Assembly: GCA_026874595.1 (NCBI GenBank)
Contig: CM049307.1
Span: 52,511,370-52,575,369, forward strand
Length of the DNA: 64,000 bases
Direction of reading: 5' to 3'
Source: Sipunculus nudus
Taxonomy: Eukaryota > Annelida > Sipuncula > Golfingiida > Sipunculidae
Shown here piece after piece: positions 49,101-59,300 of the stretch. How positions within the stretch are numbered: the stretch's first letter is position 1; each line of letters starts with the position of its first letter. The position numbers were made by a program, and so were the translations under genes. The notes beneath the pieces were generated by a model. That model searched no databases, was not told where the DNA came from, and saw only the letters and a list, made by a program, of their open reading frames with translations.

Positions 49101-51555
49101 TGGTTAAGTACACCTGCCCAAGGTCTACTAGAATGTCTTCAAGTGCACCTGTGTAAGGTTCATCAGAATGTCCTCAAGTATCTTTGTCAAACAACCCTGT
49201 ACAGGGTCTAATAGAACGTCCTCAAGTATCCTGGTCAGGTACACCTGTCCAAGGACCACAAGAATGTCAAGTATCCTAGTCAGGTAGATCTGTCCTAGGT
49301 CAACAAGAATGTCCTCCAGTATCCTGGTCAAGTACATCTGTATAAGGTCTGCTAGAATGTCAAGTATCCTGGTAAAGTTCACCTGTCCAAGAATGTCAAG
49401 TGCACCTGTGTATGATGTCCTCTATGATGTCCATCTGTCCAAGGTCCACAAGAATTTCCTCAAGTTTCCTGGCAAAGTATACCTGTCCAAGGTCTAGTAT
49501 GTCAGGATTCCTGGTCAAGTACATCTGTCCAAGGTCTCCCAAGATGTCAAGTATACTGGCCAAGTACATCTGTCCAAGGTCCACTAGAATGTCCTCAAGT
49601 ATCCTGGTCAAGAATACCTGTGCAAGGTCTCCTTGTATGTCAAATATCTTGGCCAGGTACACCTGTCCTAGGTCTCCTAGTATGTCAAGTATCCTGGTCA
49701 AGTACATCTGTCCAAGGTCCACTGGAATGTCCTCAAGTATCCTGACTAAGTACATCTGTCCAAGAGCCACAAGTATGTCAAGTATCCATCTGTCCAAGGT
49801 CCACCAGAATGTCCTCAAGTATCCTGGTCAAGCACACCTGTGCAAGGTCTCCTTGTATGTCAAATATCTTGGCCAAGTACACCTGTCCTAGGTCTCCTAG
49901 TATGTCAAGTATCCTGGTCAAGTACATCTGTCCAAGGTCCACTAGCATTTCCTCAAGTATCCTGGCTAGGTACACCTGTCCATGAGCCACAGTGTGTCAA
50001 GTATCCATCTGTCCAAGGTCCACTAGAATGTCCTCAAGTATCCTAAGTACACCTGTCCAAGAGCCAGAAGTGTGTCAAGTATCCATCTGTCCAAGGTCCA
50101 CCAGAATGTCCTCAAGTATCCTGGTCAAGCACACCTGTGCAAGGTCTCCTTGTATGTCAAGTATCTTGGCCAAGTACACCTGTCCTAGGTCTCCTAGAAT
50201 GTCAAGTATCCTGGTCAAGTACATCTGTCCAAGGTCCACTAGTATTTCCTCAAGTATCCTGGCTAGGTACACCTGTCCATGAGCCACAAGTGTGTCAAGT
50301 ATCCATCTGTCCAAGGTCCACTACAATGTCTTCAAGTATCCTGGTCAACCACACCTGTCTAAGGTCTCCTGATATGTCAAGTATCCTGACCAAGTACACC
50401 GGTCTAAGGTCTCCTAGTATGTCAAGTATCCTGGTCAAGTACATCTGTCCAAGGTCCACTAGAATTTCCTCAAGTTTCCTGGCTAGGTACACCTGTCCAA
50501 GAGCCACAAGTGTTTCAAGTATCCATCTGTCAAAGGTCCACTAGAATGTCCTCAAGTATCATGGTCAAGCACACCTGTCAAAAGTCTCCTAGTATGTCAA
50601 GTATCCTGGTCGAGTACATCTGTCCAAGGTCTCCTAGTATGTCAAGTATCCTGGTCAAGCACACCTTTCCAAGGTCTACTAGAGTGTTGTCGAGTATCCT
50701 GGCCAAGTACATCTATTCAAGGTCCATTAGAATGTCCTCAAGTATCCTGGTCAACACACCTGTCCAAAGTTTCCTAGTATGTCAAGTATCCTGGTCAACT
50801 ACATCTGTCCAAGGTCTCCTAGTACGTCAAATATCTTTGCCAAGTACACCTGTCCTAGGTCTCCTAGTATGTCAAGTATCCTGGTCAAGTACATCTGTCC
50901 AAGGTCCACTAGAATGTCCTCAAGTATCCTGGTCAACACACCTGCCCAAGGTCCACAAGAATTTCTCCAAGTGCCCTATTCAAGTACACCTGCCCAAGTT
51001 CTAAAAAATATCAAGTATCCTGATCAAGTATCCATCTGTCCAAGGTCCACTAGAATTTCCTTAAGTATTCTGACTAGGTACACTTGTCCTAGAGCCACAA
51101 GTGTGTCAAGTATCCATCTGTCAAAGGTCCACTAGCATGTCTTCAAGTATCCTGGTCAAGCACACCTGTCCAAGGTCTCCTTGTATGTCAAGTATCCTGG
51201 CCAAGTACATCTGTCCAAGGTCCACTAGTATTTCCTCAAGTATCCTGGTTAGGTACACCTGTCCAAGGTCTCCTAGTATGTCAAGTATCCTGGTCAAGTA
51301 CATCTGTCCAAGGTCCACTAGAATGTTCTCAATTATCCTAAGTACACCTGCCCAAGTTCAACTAGAATATCAAGTATCCTGGTCAAGCACACCTGTCCAA
51401 AGTCTCCTTGTTTGTCAAGTATCCTGGTCAAGTACGGCTGTCCAAGGTCCACTAGAATTTCTCTAAGTGCCCTAATCAAGTACACCTGCCCAAGTTCAAC
51501 TAGAACATCAAGTATCCTGGTCAAGTATACCTGTCCAAGGTCCATTAAAATACCC
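46185..51555. repeat. 5.4-kb minisatellite of 45- and 48-bp units
   Basis: The unit is gtc(ctc)aagtatcctggtcaagtacacctgtccaaggtc plus a variable end; the optional ctc makes 48 instead of 45 bp. There are roughly 115 units. Because both lengths are multiples of three, long open frames of 15/16-residue repeats occur in several frames on both strands, up to 164 residues. None has a convincing start, signal or uniform frame. Units are more degenerate at the edges (46185-46700) than in the middle. It lies between two convergent genes. Confidence 0.92.
49780..50540. repeat. ~220-bp higher-order repeat inside the minisatellite
   Basis: The landmark agtatccatctgtccaaggt falls at 49781, 50000, 50078, 50298 and 50518, showing a repeated block of about 220 bp made of four to five basic units plus one shortened block of 78 bp. 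Confidence 0.7.
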
Positions 51556-54500
51556 CCCCACCCAGGTTGAGAGTTGAGAGAACATTTGGACATTTTATGA
51601 CAGTGGAAAAATATCCAGTGTCCAGATGAATAAGGGTATATATGCTATAATAATAATTAGTAGGACTCCCAGTGCTAACACACACATGTTGAGCACACAT
51701 CTCAAAATCCAATCCTTGTACCTCTCTCCAAGCCCAGCCACTCTGAATCCTACTCCTTTTCCTGTTACTTTCCAGTATTTTCTCTATAATTACCAGTCAA
51801 ACAGAAGATAAAAATAAATTGCCAAAAGTTATTTTTATTCAGAAGAAATGCATATATCCTAAATATACAAGAGTCTGTAGATACATAACAAGTGCATCAC
51901 AAATTGTAGTTTATAAACATGAACTTACAGTATATTGTATTGTGAAAGGTAAAAATAATATATCCCTTCAGACACAAGTGATCATGTGAAATTTCAACAT
52001 CACATCAAAACCACCCCTGTACCACACATACCTGGATTCTATCCAATAAATATCAAAGCTGGGGAATTTGTTATTCATGGCTTTTATAAATAATGTAAAA
52101 TTAATTAAAGTATTTAAATTAAACACCCATAACTTAAGTACTGTGACTTAACTCACCATCACTGAACAAGAGACACCAATTAAAAAATAAAACGAGGTCA
52201 AATGGAATGTTTCAAGTACTTGGCAATATCCAACTGAAATCTGCACATTTTTGGTTAGAAAGCATAATCATTAACATATTTTTGAGCACAGACTCATACA
52301 TGAAGTTTTTCATATTTTGCTATAAAATCAAGAACTGTAAAGTTAAATTGAATGATTTTTCGTTTGTACTCTTTTAAGTAGAATAAATTTAAAAATAAAA
52401 ACACAATGAAGAAAAATAGAAAATTACATTTCCGATAAACTATATATATATAAAAAGAAATATTTACAAAGAGATTTTAATGAATATCAGAGAATAAAGT
52501 AATGAGACACTTCTATTAGCAAATTCAAATGCATTTTCATTAAAAATTGTGCAACCTCAATTCAGACACTGCATTCTGGTCAGTCTGACCAAATAATTAA
52601 AAAAGACCAAGATAGCAGTGAACTTATTAACCAAGCACTGAAATTAGGATTTAGTGTAATACTAAAATAAATAAATTGTGTGTATATATAAGTGTGTGCT
52701 ATCCATATATCCATAATATATACAGTGATACATCATATAAACAGAACATTATACAAAGATTACTTTGTATCGATGAATGCAACACAAAAAGCCTGCAGGT
52801 CAAGGATAAGAGACACCAACTTTATACCCAACATACAAAAAACAGTCAGAAGTGCACACATTCATACACGCACACACCCATATATATCTGCATAATATGT
52901 TTATGCCTCTCACTTTGGAGTACTCATCAACCTAGGTTCTCTTAATGATATGTAGAGTCAGTTACAGATGTCAATTACAGACTTTGTTCACTATAAAATC
53001 TTGACTTGTAATAGCATTGATATATTAGGCCAAACAAAAAAATAAAAGGTATGGTTCTCAGGCACCCCGCACATCAATTTTAATCCCCTGCATCAAATTT
53101 TTTATTTTGATTTTCAATAGAAACTTATCAAATATGAGCTCCAGCTGCTTTGACATTTCTTTCATAAAGATAAAATAATATAATTTTGATAATCCCTCCT
53201 TTGTTATGTAATGTGATTACCTGTTTAGCAAAAAACATTATCATGCTTTTCCCTGACTATATGACATTTTATCGAAACATACAAAAAATATAAAAAATGA
53301 AATCACCCGCTGCACTGATTTCTGAAATAAAGTGCTTGAGAACCAATTTTTTTTGTTGGCCTTAATTACTATGACAATCTACCCTGAATGTGTCTACTGT
53401 GTTACATGATACTCATGTATGTTAGCAATTATAGTACATTTGTGTGTGCTTTCTGCACTTAAATTTTATAGCTATTCACTACACTAATATAAAGGAGAAT
53501 ACTTTTCCTGAAAAAAAGTCTTTGTCAACAGTGTACGTGTGTATATGTGCAATATCGTCTCATTTGTACATGTATATACATATACATACAAGGTCAGTTT
53601 CATCATTGGGCGTCCCTTTGTTTTAGATGATCATTATGGAATGCTCATATATATGACAATGATAGCAAAATATAAGTATTCCAGCATGAGAGAAGGAAAA
53701 ATTTTATTGAAATTTATTTTAACCTTCATCACTGGTCCTCTCCTCAAGAAGTGGCATCTTTCAGCCAGTGATTTACTTTGAAATATTAAGATGTTCTTTG
53801 ACCTGTCACTTAATTTAACATGTCTTGATGAAATGGATTGTTTTAAGGTTTTTAATGCATTGCTTTTGTCAAATTCTTTACTTTAATACATAAGGTGGTC
53901 TATCACTGCTTTATTCAAATACTTCACAAGGTATGGTGCTTAAATGATTTATTCAGTGACTGGTGATAATTTTCAAAATAACAACTTATTCGGTGCTAAA
54001 ATATCTCTTAAAAACCAATCGGTACCCCTTGGTGGGACAAAAACAAAAAAGGCAGAAAACACCCCAATCAGTCAACATATCTGAAATATTTAAGCTGTTT
54101 GCCACCTGGCGTCTACAACTGAATTTCGCAAATAATGAACTGAGGCTCAGTATATCATTATCTGGTGATTCTGGTCCTACACAAAACAGGACTCTGTACA
54201 TAAAAAATTAGCATAAATTAGCATATCATTAATATTAATAGTCTGAAATCAGCATATCATTAATATTAATAGTCTCTCTACTTTAGATGTTGCCATTTTC
54301 ACTTTACTCTTGTCATAAGGATATGTTTTCGACAGAACATCCCTCAACCTATATGTTCAAGGCACATAAGCCTACTTGCTAGTAAAGTGTTACATTCCCA
54401 GCATGCAAAGGTATTATTAATTTAATTTTAAAATGTTCATTAACGTACAAATTAACAGTCACTTCTCTGTGCAACACAACATTGTTACTTCTCATGTATA

Positions 54501-55375
54501 TTGTGGTTCTAGAACCAGTCTAAATATATAACAAATTTATGGAGAAAGTACCAGTCCACATCAATAACAAATACATGGTTTTGTTTAGAGCCAGTAATGA
54601 TTGTCGGCTTTTGATTATCATACATTTATCACTGCAGGTTTTGAGCAAAATGGTTTATGTTCAGTATCACTTTGCAGGTGCTGGCTCAAAATTAATACAA
54701 CTTTTTGGATCATATATACACAGGGATCATACTTCAAATTTATTCCTCAGGTTACACAAAAATGACATAATCACAACACATGGCACTCTGATAACACTCT
54801 GGTCCCTACATATATTATTAACCTGTTCTGCAGATATTCCACCCAACAGCTCTCCTATACATGTATAAAATATCTTACACACCCTGTACAGAAATATTCA
54901 GGAATAGCATTGAGCTGTTTAAAATCTATATTTGGTATATTAAAAACATGAATCAAGCAGTCATGAACACTGCTGCAAAACACTCAACCTGTAACTTCTT
55001 ACCAACAATATGGTATTTAAATATTTTCCATTCAAACACCCTTGGGCTCATCCATAGAATATACTGGAATGTCAAAACTTTGATTCTGGAAATTTCTGGT
55101 TTATGGTGTAAAACAATCACACTGAATAATCATATTGTCTTGATATACTTAGAAAAGGTGCTATATTTATATCTTAAATATAAGATCACTGTATTATATT
55201 TTAGATTTGTTTGTACCATTTGTTATCATTATGGAAATTTGTGGGAATAATGCACGCTCATGCAAGATTTGTGTCAGATGGACACTTAATTAGTGTACTG
55301 ATTAGCGATTGTTTTTATTTGAGTTTTAATGAGAACAAAATGAAGACCCAAAGTATTTAGCAAAGTTCTACTGAT
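51556..55375. other. Intergenic AT-rich DNA
   Basis: No gene is recognised on either strand. A 24-bp word gcatatcattaatattaata(gtct) is repeated at about 54220 and 54250. CA/TA-rich stretches occur near 52440, 52680 and 53560. Confidence 0.5.
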
Positions 55376-55396
55376 GGGGGGGGGGGGGGGGGGGGG
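55376..55396. repeat. Run of 21 guanines
   Basis: An uninterrupted G21 tract. Length is likely variable and hard to sequence, and the tract can form a quadruplex. Confidence 0.9.
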
Positions 55397-55419
55397 TAAT
55401 CGGTAACATTAGGCTACAG

Positions 55420-55740
55420 TATCTGAAAATATCATACTCCCTGGTGGAGTTATACTACAGTACAATTTTCTCCATGCTACTGCATCTAAGTATTCAATGT
55501 GACCATTTTCCTCAGTGTTACGGTGTCATAACATTCCAGTATATTCAATATGACCAATGTTCTAAGTACTACATTCCCATATTCAGTAAATGGCCATTTT
55601 TCTGGGTGTGATCATGTCATGCCATTCCAGTACTGTTTATGTTCTCAACACAGCTATATCATCTCATTCAAGTATTTATGAAAACCATTTTAATGCAACT
55701 ATGTCATGGCATTCCAGTATTATGTATGACCATGTTTCTC
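55420..55740. repeat. Degenerate short tandem repeat
   Basis: cattccagta-type words recur near 55532, 55623 and 55702 with gaccat words between. Period is irregular. Confidence 0.35.
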
Positions 55741-55941
55741 TGTAGTACTGGGTCATTGTTATTTGTCCATTCTGCATCATCAGTCCACCTGGTGCTGGGT
55801 AAGGAATGGAAGCAGCGGTGTAATGCAGTAAACAGCAGCTTAAGTTATCAAAGGCACTACAAGTAGGCAGAATTGAAAGTTTACATGCATTATCCTGTCT
55901 TTCCTGACATTGTAACAGTTTCCTGACATTGTAACAGCAAG

Positions 55942-56149
55942 TCATGTGAAGACAAACCTGTGGTCATATTGGTCACATGACCTGTAGTTTGCCTGCCTAT
56001 TGGCCAAGCCTACCAACACCTCATTCTAGTCATGTGATTATATATGTGTAGTCACATGATGTGTTTTTTTGCCAATTTATTGGCTAACCAAATCATGTGA
56101 CCATAAATCTTTTGTTACATGACCTTCTCCTTCCTTTTCCATTGGCCAA
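55942..56149. promoter_or_regulatory. Cluster of M-box E-boxes and CCAAT boxes
   Basis: TCATGTGA or its complement TCACATGA occurs at 55942, 55973, 56030, 56052 and 56093, with a one-mismatch copy at 56115. CCAAT or ATTGG occurs at 55999, 56072, 56079, 56141 and 56145. TCATGTGA is the MITF/TFE-type bHLH-zip site, and CCAAT binds NF-Y. The cluster lies just past the KIF19-like stop. Whether it is an enhancer or a promoter is open. Confidence 0.4.
56076..56081 (-). terminator. Poly(A) signal of the KIF19-like gene
   Basis: AATAAA on the minus strand, 111 bases after the stop codon. It is the nearest canonical signal, and choosing it is inference. Confidence 0.4.
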
Positions 56150-56191
56150 TGGCAGCTACTTGAGATCTACCAGGTATAAGTATTTCCCTGA

Positions 56192-56328
56192 CTACCTCTG
56201 CAGACTGAAGCCAGCCACAGTCAGATCACCTCTGCGGTAGTTTGGTATGGTTGCCGCTTGTTTCTTGCTGGCTCTAGAACCATTGCCCTGTGGGGTACTA
56301 CTGGATGAGGAGTCTGAAAACCCTGGCA
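56192..56328 (-). CDS. KIF19-like exon 6 and stop
   Basis: Residues 492-536 and TAG at 56192-56194. It has FSDSSSSSTPQGNGSRASKK and ends LTVAGFSLQR. With the alternative exon-5 donor the other frame is also open, ending TTAEVI. Confidence 0.7.
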
Positions 56329-59300
56329 CTGTAAATAAAATCCATCAAATCAAAGTTTCTACACAAACTTGAGTATCTGTAGGGCTGAAATTAAGTGTGA
56401 GATGGTAGGGTACATTAAAGATACCAACAGAAATTAAAACAAATTATTGACAAACATGTTATGCTGACTATATATACTAAACATCTGACAGAAGTGTTGA
56501 ATTTTTATTTAGTGAAAATTTACCCCAACCTGCTTCTTTCATTTTTTATTTATACCATATAAAAAAAATCAATAAGCAAAACAACAACAACAAATAATGG
56601 TTAAATATACAAGGCACACATCTGAACATTTTATATTAATCTTATACTTCTATGTGGTAGGAAGAATTAGAAATGGGGTAAATCATTAGAATCTTCCTTG
56701 GTAATATAAGAATTTCTATTCTTCTCATGAAACTCTCAGAGCTTTACAAATTTTCATTCTTCCTACAGCATAAACATTTGTGCATTTCACCAAAGATCAA
56801 ATGAATGGTAAATTTTCTCAGCTTTACAGACTGATTACTGAAACATTTATAGTATAAACAATGATAAATGACACCCACTGACCTCTGACCTTGCGCTGAA
56901 CACTAAGGCCCCGCCCCCTGTCTGCTCCGCTTTGGTACACAGTGGTGGGAGGGGTCTGAGCGGTCTCAAACTCACGGATATCATCTGAAATTCAAATAAA
57001 ACATCTAAAATTAAGGAACATGGAAATTTTTTAAAATAAGATGAAGGTGGGGCTGACTGATGAATAACAATGGGAATAAAAGACTACTTTATCAACAATA
57101 CTGGAAAATCATAATATTTAGTATAGGCTTATTTGTTACCATTTGAAGAAGGAATATTTAGTATAAGCCAAAGTTTGAACAAAATCAGCAAACACCTTTT
57201 CAAAACTGTGACTAACAGGTGTGCTTGTTCAGTTTTGTGACTTATACCAGCTGAGCATCATGACCCCTGGGTCATTTATTATTAAATTATACTATGATTT
57301 CAAACATAAAATGGTTCATATAGTACATAATTTGTGACCTTATGATTATATGGACTGAAATTAACTGTAAATAAAGTGAAACCTGCATTATGGGACCACC
57401 CATGGGACTCGCCAAAAGTAGTCTTAATTCACAGGTGGTCTTATTAGAGAGGTCAGATATACTCAATGTGAATGCTTTCACTTCACCCAAGAGTGATCTT
57501 TATAGACAGGTGGTCTTATATGACAGGTGGTCTTATATGACAGGTGGTCTTATATGACAGGTGGTCTTATATGACAGGTGGTCTTTCAGACAGTTCCCCT
57601 GTAGAGGCAATGACTGAACAAGAAAAGGATATATACATACCATCATATGTACTGAGATCTACGCCTGCTGGAACAAGAGCACGAGACTGCTTGTCTTGTT
57701 GGATGGGACCTGGTAGGCGGCTCCTCCTGGTGGTGCGACCTGTAATCCCTCCGTTCTGACTGCCCCTGGCTCCAACTTTCTTCACAGGCTTTCTTCGCGG
57801 ACTAGACTTTGCAAGCTGAATGATAATTAAAGAAACTAAATTAGTCTTGTGCAAAGAATATCCTTAATAAAATAGAATATGAAGCACTCACTCTTACTAA
57901 TTTGCTTATTCTAAATCTACTTTGCAGGCAGATAGTGTTAGCATTTCATTCTAATGATTTATACAAAAAGACAATCATCATATTTTTAAACATTTTTTTG
58001 ACAAAATGTTTATAGAATGTTCATACAATCACAAAAGTATGTCCTTAATCTGGATAAGAAGAAATAATATATGTATATATGTAAAGGAAGTCTGACCAAT
58101 AATGACATGCTTATGGCAAACCATATAAAGCATTGTAGGTAAATTCAGATGTTTCTTCAACAGATAAATGTAAAAATGATTACTTTATTCTGTTAACTAG
58201 TAACAGTAGAAAGCTGACAGCAGACAAATCTTATACATAAAAACAGAATAGTCATGTATGTGATTCTACAATCAAACAAAATTAAGATATACCACAAATA
58301 ACAAAGAATGCATTAATTACCCAAGTATTTCTTACAAAATTTTGAAGCTTTCTAACTGTTGACGGTTAGACAATAAATCAATAAAATTAAATAAAGTGTC
58401 TCACTGGCTCTAAAATTTAAATAATAAAATATGATGGCAAAAATGCAACTGGATGATAAATCATTACATCCCGCACTTAATATAAGCTGTGAAAGGACTG
58501 GCTGCTGAAGACATAACGTTATAGACTGCACCTGCGTGGGAATAGATTAACTATAAAAAAAATTGTAAATTATCTTAGAGGGGGTAAAAAAATTAAAATT
58601 TGAGTGGTCAATAGGCAGTTTTCTGTATATGATAAAAGGAGAATGAAAGAATAGTTTATGATAAAATAAAAGTAGAAAATTATTTTGTTATAAGTAAAAA
58701 ATATTCTAAATGTTAGCTGTTTCACATTGTAAAATGAAGAATTCACAAGTCAACCTATACAGAATTAGTTTATTATTAAATAAAGTTCATGGAAGTATGC
58801 CCATAACGAAAATTATATCTTTTATTCATAGAGTTCATGACAAGTAAAATAAAAACGTTAGACTTCCTAAATTGATTCACAGGATGCAAAATGTAAAAAG
58901 CCACCTGGTGGCACACATTGTACCATACAAGAAAGGAGTTGTGAAATCAAACAGCAAACTAAACTTCATAACACCATTTTTTTATTAATGTAAGCCCATC
59001 AGTATTCAAGCAAAATGTAATTACTAATAAACTGGTACATCCTTTTCTTCATGCTCTGCAGAAACCAAATCATGTGTTTGTGTAATCACCACTAGGTGGT
59101 GCAAGTGTTTAAAAACCTGGTCTTTTGGTCATTGAGGGACCTTCAGGAACTATATCAATATCTATGCTGCTAAAAGAGAAAACCCAGATTAATTTTCACT
59201 GACATCCAGAGTTTTCATGGTTCGACCCTCTGCCAATACCAAATCTTGAATAAATAATGAGTTACCCAGGCACAGAGGATTATCCATTATGTTTTGCTTA

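Larger units (their letters stand above)
56329..57640 (-). other. KIF19-like introns around exon 5
   Basis: The intron at 56329-56882 is plain. The intron at 56985-57640 holds a Helentron-like tail remnant at 57248 and a short tandem repeat at 57504-57588. Confidence 0.55.

Noticed and set aside
49400-51004. Open frames of 153-164 residues in the minisatellite as protein genes
   Set aside because: All arise from a repeat unit whose length is a multiple of three. They occur in competing frames on both strands, are broken by single-base indels and have no exon or promoter context.
46185-51555. CRISPR-like array
   Set aside because: Units are contiguous variants of one 45/48-bp sequence with no repeat-spacer alternation, and the genome is eukaryotic.
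53963-55250. Intergenic open frames of 82-129 residues
   Set aside because: Composition is that of AT-rich non-coding DNA, with no recognisable domain, splice pattern or repeat-independent support.
59216-59240. tRNA gene suggested by a ggttcgacc B-box-like word
   Set aside because: No A box, acceptor stem or cloverleaf can be formed around it.
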